Source of the DNA: Anthracocystis setariae
Lineage: Eukaryota; Basidiomycota; Ustilaginomycetes; Ustilaginales; Ustilaginaceae
Reading direction: 5' to 3'
Assembly: GCA_928724745.1 (NCBI GenBank)
Contig: CAKMXJ010000027.1
Location: forward strand, 28,625-92,624
Length of the DNA stretch: 64,000 bases
Position numbers and translations under genes: made by a program. A model generated the notes under the pieces. It made no database searches, was not told the origin of the DNA, and worked only from the letters and a program-made list of their open reading frames with translations. Below are positions 34,040 through 43,707 of this stretch, in pieces. Each line of letters opens with the position of its first letter. Positions within the stretch are counted from its first letter, which is position 1.

Positions 34040-35902
34040 ATGCCGCCACACAGAACTACAAGATTTTCGCGATCGTCGTCTTCACCATCTTCAACTTGTT
34101 CACGGGTCTATGGACGTCATGCTTCCCTCACAAGCTCTTCGTCAAGCAGATCTTCGGTCGAAATCAACACTTCAACTGCATCGTCCTCGTCCGATAGTCT
34201 GTCTCGTCAAGATCGAAATACACTCCGACGCCTTGAATCCGTGGTTGCATCTTCTCGCCGGGTCGAGTCCTCTGTCCGTCCCAAGAAGGAGGCGCAGTGG
34301 TACCAGGTGTTCAAGCGATACTTTCCGGGCCGACTGAGCTACCACACCGAATTGGCCATTTGTCGCAACAGCTACCCTACGCTCACCCCGTCGCTCAGAA
34401 AGTCATTTGAAACTTTTGTTGAGGGACTCGGTCTCATGCGAGTTTCCACCATACGACCGCCTGGAGAGTGTGACTTCTGCACCGAGCACCAAGCACCCTT
34501 CTGCGCCATGCCACTCGACGCAAAGCCTGTAGGCTCAAAGCAGCATCCACTGTCGACTTCCCCGATGCAGCGCTGTGTTTTAAAGAGAGCCTTCAATTCG
34601 AACAACGCCAGCTTGGGAAAGGTGCAAAGCTTTTTCGCGAACGATTCTGGTGAGCTTCGACTGCTCAAAGACATTGATGGTCAAGGTCAACATATGCACA
34701 TGCTCGAAACCTATCTCGACCACTTGTGGACAGCCTTACGCCGCTTTGGATTACGAAAGGTAAAGATTCTCCTCAATGTAGTTCTGGACCAACAGTGTAC
34801 AGCACTGGTTCGCGACGTTGACCTGAACGCCCCGCATGTCAAAAAGTGTCACCGAAAGCTGCGACGCTGCTTCGCTGAGCTCCTGACTCCTAGCGCAGAA
34901 ACGAGCGACGGCACGGGCCGATCGCGAGCCACAGCGTCTCAAGTGGTTGCGGACCTCGACTCGCTCGCTTCAACGCACATGCTCATCTTCGGAGCAGACT
35001 TTGCCGACTTTCTGATGCAAGCTGCTCAACTCGCTCTCCGCTACCTACTGACCAAACACGGAGTCAGTGAGTCGGCTGCAACTCAGCGTCCAAACGGCTG
35101 GATGACCGAGACGGCCAAAACCGTCCACGCCTCGTATCCCCCAGAGACTTACCGCGTTGGCAATAGTAACGACACCCTGACGGTAAACAGAGATATCTCG
35201 ATGGCTCAGCATCTGTTTGACCAATGGAAGACATCGCAGCGACGACAGGCCACTTGGGTCCCCACTTCGACGGCACCCACTTTGGTGCAAACAACATCAA
35301 GGTCTCGGCGTCGAATTGAAGACGACGAAATCGAACATTTCCATGTAGCCAAGAAGGCGCGCCATTCACCCAACAACGTCCAGTTATGGACTCGCAGTAG
35401 CTCTCCGATGCTACCTTGCGACGATGAAAGCGACGGCCAAATGGACAACAGCTGCTTTGATAGCTCTGTAGCTTACCGGCACGATCACCAAGCGCAAAAC
35501 AATCCTGAAGCGCACGATCTTGCTACACAACAACAAACTCTACCGACTGAACCTGGTGCGGGCGATACGGAAGATTGGGTCGACATTCCCCGCTGTGATT
35601 CTACTGGCCCGCAAGCCATCGAGGCACATGTGGAAACTTGCGACTCTGTCAGCGATCCGATCCAGCGCCAAGATATCGGACCAAGCAACACGAGCCCAAG
35701 CCAAAACCGACAAGGTTGGTGGTGTCGCATGCCTGTTGTGCTCAGTCTGGTTGGTTTCATCTTGCTGGTGGCATATTTTGCATTCCTCCTCGGACGGAGA
35801 TGGCAGCAAACCGCGTACATGACATTGCTGAGAGAGCGGGGTTCCAAATTCACTAATCATAATGGTCAACAGCAACGTCCACGTCGCGATCGTATGACTT
35901 GA
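34040..35902 (+). CDS. Unknown protein with a single C-terminal membrane segment
   Basis: 620 aa from ATG 34040 to TGA at 35902. Ser-rich disordered N-terminus (about 60 aa), then a folded region (residues 80-370) with KKEAQWYQVFKRYFPGRLSY, CDFCTEHQAPFC (four Cys/His, possible metal site) and helical segments. A basic stretch (SRSRRRIEDDE, AKKARH) and an acidic linker follow. Near residues 563-585 is one strong hydrophobic helix (PVVLSLVGFILLVAYFAFLLG) and a 35-residue basic tail. This fits a C-terminally anchored membrane protein with its bulk in cytosol or nucleus. No family recognised. Confidence 0.7.
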   Translation: MPPHRTTRFSRSSSSPSSTCSRVYGRHASLTSSSSSRSSVEINTSTASSSSDSLSRQDRNTLRRLESVVASSRRVESSVRPKKEAQWYQVFKRYFPGRLSYHTELAICRNSYPTLTPSLRKSFETFVEGLGLMRVSTIRPPGECDFCTEHQAPFCAMPLDAKPVGSKQHPLSTSPMQRCVLKRAFNSNNASLGKVQSFFANDSGELRLLKDIDGQGQHMHMLETYLDHLWTALRRFGLRKVKILLNVVLDQQCTALVRDVDLNAPHVKKCHRKLRRCFAELLTPSAETSDGTGRSRATASQVVADLDSLASTHMLIFGADFADFLMQAAQLALRYLLTKHGVSESAATQRPNGWMTETAKTVHASYPPETYRVGNSNDTLTVNRDISMAQHLFDQWKTSQRRQATWVPTSTAPTLVQTTSRSRRRIEDDEIEHFHVAKKARHSPNNVQLWTRSSSPMLPCDDESDGQMDNSCFDSSVAYRHDHQAQNNPEAHDLATQQQTLPTEPGAGDTEDWVDIPRCDSTGPQAIEAHVETCDSVSDPIQRQDIGPSNTSPSQNRQGWWCRMPVVLSLVGFILLVAYFAFLLGRRWQQTAYMTLLRERGSKFTNHNGQQQRPRRDRMT

Positions 35903-36902
35903 CTTTGGGCTCATTCTTGCGGGTTGGTTTGTCTCGGTGACCATCCATCCACTCATGTGCGGGGTCTGAACAAGCTAAATAAGCTAAAATCGGTTCATCA
36001 CAAAAGTGTCTGTGCTTGTGTGGCTTAGTTGGGTTTCAGAAACACAAGCAAGGATCAAGGTCGGCGGCCAATGACATCACCGCCGTGCCCCTGCTCTTCA
36101 CATCGCCCCAAGCCACCCGCGGAACAAGTGGCAGAGGCAAAAAAAAAGTGATTTGATTTCTGACCGAACCATATTTATCATTATTGATGAATATCGGAAG
36201 CAACTGTGCCTCCATAATTAAGCTTTCGGGAGAGAACCGAGTGGCTGTGCCAACATGAAAGACCGAGACTACTCTGAGGACGCAGACGCAGACGCTCGAT
36301 GGAAATTTCAACGGCAATCGACCGAGATCACGGACGCACAACTAGTGTGACTTGACGAAAGGGGTCGGTCGCCACAACACCGCAAACAAATTTGAAAGGA
36401 ACAAATGTGCCAAAAAATCGACTCCACCTTGCCTTCCGTCAGTCTGGAGGGGCAAAAAATTTAAATAACTTGATCACATGTTGAACGGACATGAGTCGGT
36501 GAATTCCACCAAAAACATATGTGAAGAGTTAAAAAGAAAACGGCGCAAAACTTTATATTAAGACGTCGCTCCGCTCAACAAGTGGAGGGCTATATGTGAT
36601 GCAGAAGAGTTGGTTCAGCAAGTCTTTATCTAATTGCGCAAAAACGCAAGTCCAAGCCAACTTAGCAGAGCAAACCAAGAACAAAGGCGCAAGACAAATC
36701 AACAAAGCAATGCAATGCGGAAAGCGATGCGGAAGTAGGAGAAGCATGTCGAATAAGAAGGCCCCACAATACACAAAGTCATTGCAACCCTTCCCCTCTG
36801 ACATACCTACCGACTTTGCTAACCACATCGAGGCCCAATTTGCCCTCACAAATCTCCGCTATTCCTTCTCCCTTCTCCTCGCTCCAGGAGTTCTTCAAAG
36901 TC
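35903..36902. other. Intergenic, no supported gene
   Basis: AT-richer than its neighbours. Nothing recognisable. Confidence 0.4.
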
Positions 36903-37358
36903 ATGACGACCTCAGATAACAAGGTCGACAATCTCCTTGGTCCAAGCAAAGGAGCACCAATCAGAACATGTCTTCAACAATATCACAACAATGACCTAGT
37001 TTTGGTCACCTCGGACAGCAAAGACAAAGATCAAGACAAAAGTGATAGATTTGAAAGAGTCAATAGCGACAAGCAGACCCAAATCAGCAAGGTCGCTTGC
37101 AATCAAGTCAACAAGCGAGTTATAATACTCGACATGAACGTTCAAGTCAACATTCCGAACATCGTTATCGAAGACACCGACTACGACTCTGATGACAGCG
37201 ATCAAGTGCTGTTTGTACCTATTGACATTGAAGACACCATGCAAACTCCAACAGCAGCTACAGCGACCAACAATGTTGCACAATCCCCACTCACACCTAG
37301 CAAAGTCAATGATGCCGGGCTGTCTGCGCTGCAGAGCTCAACGAATGCGATGTCTTGA
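36903..37358 (+). CDS. Short acidic unknown ORF, possibly the 5' part of a broken gene
   Basis: 151 aa from ATG 36903. Rich in Asp/Asn/Lys, with VIEDTDYDSDDSDQV in the second half. Just before its stop another frame opens (LNECDVLNPLINYIRRIYCC...) and continues for about 45 codons, which would fit a frameshift or an unrecognised intron. No family recognised. Confidence 0.35.
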   Translation: MTTSDNKVDNLLGPSKGAPIRTCLQQYHNNDLVLVTSDSKDKDQDKSDRFERVNSDKQTQISKVACNQVNKRVIILDMNVQVNIPNIVIEDTDYDSDDSDQVLFVPIDIEDTMQTPTAATATNNVAQSPLTPSKVNDAGLSALQSSTNAMS

Positions 37359-38159
37359 ACCCTCTCATCAACTACATTCGCCGAATCTACTGCTGCGACA
37401 CACTAGAGGATGCTGGATTCGATCTTGGCGAGGACATTACTAACTTTTTGGGCCGAAAAGGGCTATGGTCCGCGAGCAAATGATGATGACGACAAATTCC
37501 AAGGCGACAACTCAATGTCGGGTGCTTGTTGCCATCCATTTTCTACGAATCTGTATATCGCATCCAAACACAATCCTGTAGCTTTCTTGATCGAAGAGGC
37601 TTTTGCATCGTTTACTCTGCAACATTACAGGCTGCAGAACGGTGGTGTCAAGTATGAAAAAAAAAGCGAGAATTGTCAAAAGGATGTGAGAAAATGTCGA
37701 ACATCTCGCACCGCGCAATTGTAACCTTTTCTAGCCCTCAAAAATGTTGACCATCCATCCCAGCTTTGACTTGAGCGCGAAATTTGGTCGTTCCAAAATT
37801 TTGCCGCCTTTGCGGCGACAAGTTGTCGCTGTTCACTGTCAAAACTTTGGAAATTGGGATAACTGTTAGATTGTGGGTCAGCGAGGTGGCTCGCTGGCTT
37901 GCTGGCTCGCTGGCTCTGGCTCGCTGTTCAGTATCTTCAGGCTCCCGGCCCGCCGTAGGGGCCGGTCAAGCGCAGAGAAGAGCGGTGTCACCGGCAAGAC
38001 CTCAGGTTCGATTCTTGCAGTTTGCTTTTGTTTTGGTTGATTATTTTGTGTTTTTCGTATTTCTGGCACGCAATCGCGTTGGAAAACTTAGCCATCGCTG
38101 TCGCTGTCTCTTCAATTTTGACCTATCGGCGGATCCCGACGCCCCGATCGGCCGATCTT
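37359..38159. other. Intergenic with GCTGGCTC-type short repeats
   Basis: 37885-37925 holds tandem GCTGGCTC/T units. A sequence with a B-box-like GGTTCGATTCT at 38004 does not fold as a tRNA. No supported gene. Confidence 0.4.
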
Positions 38160-38428
38160 AGTGGCTGATGACGTTGATCGGCGAGGCCTACATCGCCGAT
38201 ACAGGAGCTTCGTGCAGGAGCCTATGAACTGCATATGTATATGATCCGTCTACTCGATTAATTGTCTGTCTCACCACAGGGTAAAGCACACAAAAGAAGT
38301 CATACGGTTTAATCAGTTACATCATCATCCAATCATTCTTATCATACCTGTCTCTACTAGCCTTGTGGTCGTAGGTCCTAACACCAGTGCTTTACCACCT
38401 TCGTGTGGCATTCGATCGACACAACCAA
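38160..38428 (+). repeat. Family H LTR, copy 2 (degenerate)
   Basis: GTTGATCGGCGAGG, ATCGCCGATACAGGAG, AAGAAGTCATACGG and a CCAACA end, as in copy 1. The start is mutated and no TSD is visible. Confidence 0.7.
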
Positions 38429-39151
38429 CACATATCGGCTCGACCGGTGTGACGGAATTGCCGATTCCCAACAATGTAATGTGCACGTACCCCGTTGACT
38501 TCTGACGTGCCACCTTCAAGAAACACACATCCTTGTCTCAAACCACGGTGATGTCCTGTCTTTACCTTTGATCGGAAATCTCAGATTAGTCGGTCGTCAC
38601 AGCCTGATCGCCACGGTACGATTCAACAAGTTCAATCCATGTGGGGTTTTGCGGGAAAGTATTAGGCAAAGAGCGAGGTACCCGTCCAGGACTAGGAACC
38701 CGGGTCCTGTCACGACAAGCAGGAGGAAGGCAGGAACGATTAGGTAAGAGAGCCTCGTCCTTGTGTGGATGGCGCTCAGACACAAACTTGAATCTGCGGG
38801 CGTGACACTCACTCATCGTCGAGAGCACTCGCTCTGCAAGCCATTCCGGCCACTTCCGGATCATGAAGCTTGATGAGATGACCGCGGAGCGATCAGTATA
38901 GTGGAGCGGCAGCATAAAATTGCGGTGTCGCACTGCACCCATCGCCTTCACTGAGGTGCCTCACCAGGATGCCTCGGATACTTTGAATATCCATGGAGCT
39001 AAACGCCACTTCCCACTTGTCAGGGAATACTCAATCGGAGCCGAGCAGATCACAAGCCATTCGACTGCTGTAAAACACGGTGGATTCCAGCAGTAGCGTT
39101 TGTCCCAACGCTTTCGGGATCATGCGTCTGATATGATGCGGTATTTGGCCT

Positions 39152-40834
39152 TTAATTACCATGCGTAAGAAATGGATTGATGAACAGTCCTTTCCTTCGA
39201 CCTTCGTAGCCTCGATTGTATCTGACACCGTCACTGCTGCTGCGCTCTTGACTTCGAGGTGAAACATGGCCGGTTGCTTCCATCAGCGAAAAGCCTGAAT
39301 CAAGCGGCTGCGACGAGGTGTCCCCCTTATCACTCAATCCGGCCTTGGTCTGGTATACTTGGATGTTCGAGGCCTCAAGCGGCCGTGTATGATACGAAAG
39401 CGAGGTAAGGCTGGTTGCGGATCCACCAGACAAGACCCCAAGAGTCGTCGAATTGTCATGGCCATGGTTCGCATCAAAGAGACCGGGATCCATGCTTCCC
39501 AGCTCGCCATACGTCTCTGACTTGTCATTGTGGCCGTCCAGATTTGGTTCGAAGTAGGCGTCTGAAGGATGAATTGCTGGAAGGCGTCGTCGGGGCTCTT
39601 GATCGGGGCTGCCATACGGCTTTGGATGTCCGGATGACTCTCTCATGACCAGAGATCCTTGCTGGATAGGTTGGGAATGGTACAAGGACTGCTGCTGCTG
39701 CTGCTGTTGTTGCTGAGGCTGCGGCCAACGAGTAGCAGGGTCAGACAAGAACTGTTGGTTTGTACCTGCAGGAGTTCCGTTGGACGCCAAACTTGCCCCT
39801 TCTCGCTTCGTGAGGTCTTTCTTCTGACTCCAGATTGGTGAAGCAGAAGGAGAAGGACTTTGTCCAGAAGGGCTTTGCTCGCTCCACTCGGACTCGGTCA
39901 CATGCATGGCACCGTGCTCAACAGGATAGCCCCCATGCCAGCCTTGAGCATAGTGATCAGCCTCGTGACCAAGATTCATGCTGTCGATCTCAGCGAGACT
40001 GGGCAGCGCGTGCATGTCCATATTCAGACGAGGGACGGCAAGGCTAGGCAGTGGAGGCTCTAGTGCCTCCGGAGGAGCAAGCCCGCTCGCTTGAGCGTAT
40101 AGAGGTGGTGGAGGTGACATCGAAGTACTGATGCGATTGTAGGGAGCCTCAACCAAATCCCACTCTCCAGCACGGCCATAGATCGGCTCGCTCATCTCGG
40201 ACCAGTATCCGCTCTGCTGCATGCTGACATGCGAAGGATAGGTGTATTGAGCGCCATTGTACGTCATGGAAAGCTGAGCAGCAGCGATGTGATGATCCTC
40301 ATTGTAACTTGCTGAGGTGGGTGTGGCCGGATACTCAGCAAGTCCGACGCGCAAAGTTGGATCTTCGAGCATGTCGTCTTGCATCGCTCCTGGATATCCG
40401 AGGCGCCCTTGCTCTTGCTCCCTCTGGTAACCTCCACCCACCGTAGGCTTGTTGTCGACTAGGACGGTGGTGTCCATGTTGGTGCAAGACTGGCGAGCGA
40501 CACTGGCTGACGTCCGACTTGAAGCCACGGAACGCGTCTTACTCTGCAGACGACTTCGATTGGCGTGCGTCATGGTGTGGCGACGCATCACATCTTGACG
40601 ACGAAAGCACTTGCCACAAACATAACACTCGTACTTGATCTGATCGTCATGAGCGGCGCGGTGGTGCCGAAGCATGTGCTCGTGTCGCTTGAAGATCTTT
40701 CCACACAAGCACTGATAGGGAGGTTCGGGCTTGGGACCGTAGCGACGCTTCCTACGCACCATCGCTCCATTGGCCATTTGTTTGGCAGCATGACTGGGTG
40801 CAATGCCTTTAGCCGAGACGGAAACTGCGCGCAT
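39152..40834 (-). CDS. C2H2 zinc-finger transcription factor
   Basis: 560 aa from ATG 40832-40834. A basic patch (VRRKRRYGPKP) leads into two adjacent fingers at residues about 40-92: finger 1 YQCLCGKIFKRHEHMLRHH, with a CX1C knuckle, and finger 2 YECYVCGKCFRRQDVMRRH, with normal CX2C. The EHMLRHH/RQDVMRRH recognition helices resemble fungal Adr1/Msn-type tandem pairs. The long C-terminal region is low-complexity and acidic/Pro/Gln-rich, including nine Gln encoded by a CAG-type repeat near 39690-39715, as in activation domains. Nuclear regulator; targets unknown. Confidence 0.85.
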   Translation of the reverse strand: MRAVSVSAKGIAPSHAAKQMANGAMVRRKRRYGPKPEPPYQCLCGKIFKRHEHMLRHHRAAHDDQIKYECYVCGKCFRRQDVMRRHTMTHANRSRLQSKTRSVASSRTSASVARQSCTNMDTTVLVDNKPTVGGGYQREQEQGRLGYPGAMQDDMLEDPTLRVGLAEYPATPTSASYNEDHHIAAAQLSMTYNGAQYTYPSHVSMQQSGYWSEMSEPIYGRAGEWDLVEAPYNRISTSMSPPPPLYAQASGLAPPEALEPPLPSLAVPRLNMDMHALPSLAEIDSMNLGHEADHYAQGWHGGYPVEHGAMHVTESEWSEQSPSGQSPSPSASPIWSQKKDLTKREGASLASNGTPAGTNQQFLSDPATRWPQPQQQQQQQQQSLYHSQPIQQGSLVMRESSGHPKPYGSPDQEPRRRLPAIHPSDAYFEPNLDGHNDKSETYGELGSMDPGLFDANHGHDNSTTLGVLSGGSATSLTSLSYHTRPLEASNIQVYQTKAGLSDKGDTSSQPLDSGFSLMEATGHVSPRSQERSSSDGVRYNRGYEGRRKGLFINPFLTHGN

Positions 40835-41607
40835 AGCCTGCTGCTCAGGATGCTGGGACGGGTGGCGTATCCAGCCTGTAGCGAGGTCTGGTCTTGTTAG
40901 ACGAAAACAAGGAATGATCGGGAGCGAAGGATGCAAGAGGGGGTTGAAAGAGAGCCACTACTGGCATTCCGTTATCGCTTTGTCTTGTGACGAGTCCAAA
41001 GTGCAAAGACAAAGGGCTGGTCGAACCAAGTTGAGGCGGTCTGCATGTGCATCAGGCGCGCAGCTCGCGTCGTGAACATGGCGCAACATAACGTTTCGGT
41101 GCGCAACGTTTCGGTGCGCAATCGAGTGTGACAATGCAAAGTTGCAAGTAGTGTCATATCGTCACGCCAGTTGGGGTAGCGTCATCTCACTCTCTCCCAC
41201 ACGAGTCAAGCACCTGTTTGACGAGATGTTTCTGCGCCTCCTTTGGGGTGCGGTGCTACACGCTGGTGTTGCATCAAGCGGAGGGTTGTCGGTCTGCAAG
41301 CAATCACAGTTCTGTGACCGATGCAGCTCACACTCAAAGATTTCAGCCACATCAGATTCGACGACTCTTTCAGGATTTGGCCGGTCCCACCAGATGCTCT
41401 GACTCGTGATTGTGCCGCGGCAAAGAAGATTGCAAAGGTCATTATAGCGTATGCGCGGTCATTACAAGTTGGTTTGGGCGGGCAAAGTGATCGAAGAGGA
41501 GAAGAGAGGGAGAGAGACGGCAACATGCGGCTGCACAACTCATTCATCTCTGCTGCACGGCGCATGACTGTTGACCGAAGCGGAGACGGGTAGTCCGTAG
41601 TTTGAGG
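40835..41607. other. Intergenic with small direct repeat
   Basis: GTGCGCAACGTTTCG is repeated near 41088-41118. Upstream region of the zinc-finger gene; no gene supported. Confidence 0.4.
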
Positions 41608-41958
41608 TGTTCCGTCTCGTGTGGACTTATCGAGCCCACCGAGGAGAATGACGGCACCATTTATCCGCTGAGGTTCGATGATAGCGACGACTGCTACAAC
41701 ATCTGGCTGCTCCTCTTGTACCATTCTCACCACCTTGGACGTCGTCGAGCTCAGAAAAAGCTCGTTGCAAGACTGAGCGCCCCGGATCGAGCCTCTGGTG
41801 GTCTGGGAAAGCTGCTGGAGCAAGTTCAGACACAGTGCGCACAAGGATTGAGGACGTGGGGGATTCGACACAAAGATTTGCATCTTGGCAACATGCTTTG
41901 GTGCGATCGGCTGAAGGCAATTGTTTTGATCGATTTTGAACGGGCCAGCTGGTACTAA
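41608..41958 (+). pseudogene. 5'-truncated kinase-like gene remnant
   Basis: Open to TAA 41956-41958 but lacking an ATG start and an N-terminal domain. Encodes CGLIEPTEENDGTIYPL, then HKDLHLGNMLW (catalytic-loop pattern HxDxxxxN) and VLIDFERA (metal-binding Asp). Aligns with the C-terminus of the 1015-aa protein at 43708 (ISFGIIKPSAEHDDLMYP; HDDVSARHLSW; VLQDLQDA), so the two are paralogues. It keeps the canonical residues but has lost the rest of the gene. Confidence 0.7.
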
Positions 41959-42255
41959 GCCAGGCATCGAAATGCTCGTGCGAAGGTGGCTGGTTGAGAA
42001 TGCAAGTCTTAAAAACTCATGCGTCCTTTTGTTGCTGATGGTTTTGTGCATGAAAGCGTGATGTGATTCCCGCTTTGACTTTGCGAAAAGACGACAAGAG
42101 CAAGTGCTAGTAGTGAGTAATTGAGGTTATGTGGCTGGAGTGCTGAGCATTTGGCCTTGTTCAGACTCGGAGCTACTGTGAGTACATTCGGCGTTTGGCT
42201 TCTCTACTATAGCTTGATGTTGGTCAAGTCGAGGTAACTTGGCACGTACAAGCTT

Positions 42256-42420
42256 CTCACGGTGATCTGATCATGGCCGGTATCGGCTCGCGATAAGCGA
42301 TGACCGATGCGTATCGATCTATGATGCTGGCGTCTCCGATTCAGGTCAGGGGTTTGTGCAGGAGCCCGTGACCTGCACATGCGCGCGTTTCTGGATCCGT
42401 TCGTTCGTCTCGTCGGTCAG
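42256..42420 (+). repeat. Family H LTR, copy 3 (fragment)
   Basis: TATCGGCTCGCGATAAG and GTGCAGGAGCC match copies 1 and 2. The 3' half is missing. Confidence 0.5.
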
Positions 42421-42481
42421 ATCCGATAATTCGACGAGCTGTATGCAAGCCAAGCTCTACTACTGTCGCGCATCGAATGTG

Positions 42482-42610
42482 TTTGTGAGTGTGAGTGTGA
42501 ATGTCGATGTGATTGTGAATGCGATTGTGAATGTGAGTGTGATTGTGAGTTTGCATGTGATTGTGGTTGTGGTTGTGAGTGTGAGTGTGAGTGTGAGTGT
42601 GAGTGTGAGT
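42482..42610 (+). repeat. GTGAGT/GTGATT hexamer minisatellite
   Basis: About 21 degenerate hexamers, ending in six near-perfect GTGAGT units. Confidence 0.85.
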
Positions 42611-43243
42611 GATTCGTAGTAGGGCACAAGGTGCGCACCGCCTCTGCGCAGCGAGTCGTGCGAACAGGGTCTTGATTCACTGCACCTCAGCAAAGCTGCA
42701 TGTGCACACCTTGCGCTCTGGTGATCTTGCAAACATAGTCGGTGCCGGATGGATTTGTCTCGTCTGGTCTGGCATGATCCGAATTGGTCACGGTTCCGGC
42801 TTGCTGCCGAATCATACAAATGCCTTGACCTTGTCTTGCATTGGCTTGAATCGCATTACGTTGCGATGCGTTGCGCTGCGCTGCGTTGAACTGAATTGAA
42901 GTGGGTCGAATCGGATCGGATCAACCCGAAATTAGCCCATCTCCCACATTGTGCTAGTACGAGGATGTTGGAATTATAGAAAAGGTCAGTTAACTCGCGC
43001 TTCATTTGCGCTTTCATCTCCCTCTGGCAGCCACGCCTGGCAGCCACTCTGGCTAGTCACACTCTTCGTCGTGGCCAGAGTCGACGAGTGTCAGACGAGC
43101 ACACGCTTGCATGCTAGATTGATTGAGCAAGGATACCATTTCGGGGGAAATCCGTGAAGAGTGAGCCTTGTGTATAGATACAAGAGAACGCAAGAGAACG
43201 AACATAGCCTTGGCCTGAGCAGGGGACGAAACATGAGGCTCTC

Positions 43244-43430
43244 TGTTACGCCGATGCGTAACTTCTCGCACGAGACACTATCGCGCGAGCCCATTCACAT
43301 GCCTCACGGCATGTGAGGCGCATGTAGTTAGAATCGGCTGGCCTGTATATACACTCGCATTGTCGCCACTCCTTCCTCTTGAATACCATCTTCTTGTTAT
43401 CCGAAGGCCTTGTAGCGTGTTCGTGTAACA
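43244..43430 (+). mobile_element. Solo LTR, family I, copy 1
   Basis: 187 bp, TGTTACGCCGATGCG...CGTGTAACA, TSD CTCTC (43239-43243, 43431-43435). TATA-like TGTATATACACTC near 43345 in the orientation of the gene that starts 278 bp downstream. Confidence 0.92.
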
Positions 43431-43707
43431 CTCTCAGTCACGTGCACGTGACAACAAGTCACAAAGCATAACCAGACAAGCGGTGCGGAAGCGCGCCGAA
43501 TACAGAATCGCGCTGCGCTACGCTGCGCTCCATTTCTGCTTTCCAAGCTGGCAGTCAAAGCTGAGTCGCGTCTTGCTCCTCCGCTTCTTCTCCTCGCTCG
43601 TCACCACCACCACCATCACCACCACAACCACCACTGCTGCCATCATCAATACTCCCGTCATCAACACTTTCGACTGGTCAGAGTGGCATCCAAGACACCA
43701 AGCCACC

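Noticed and set aside
37885..38030. Possible tRNA with B-box GGTTCGATTCT and a T-rich tail
   Set aside because: Neither acceptor stem nor standard T-stem can be formed.
41206..42051. 281-codon minus-strand ORF
   Set aside because: Antisense to the kinase-like remnant, which has recognisable motifs on the plus strand; composition does not look like protein.
43483..43707. 75-residue N-terminal extension of the 1015-aa protein
   Set aside because: Requires a GTG start and a Thr run from an ACC repeat; the ATG at 43708 has a near-perfect context.
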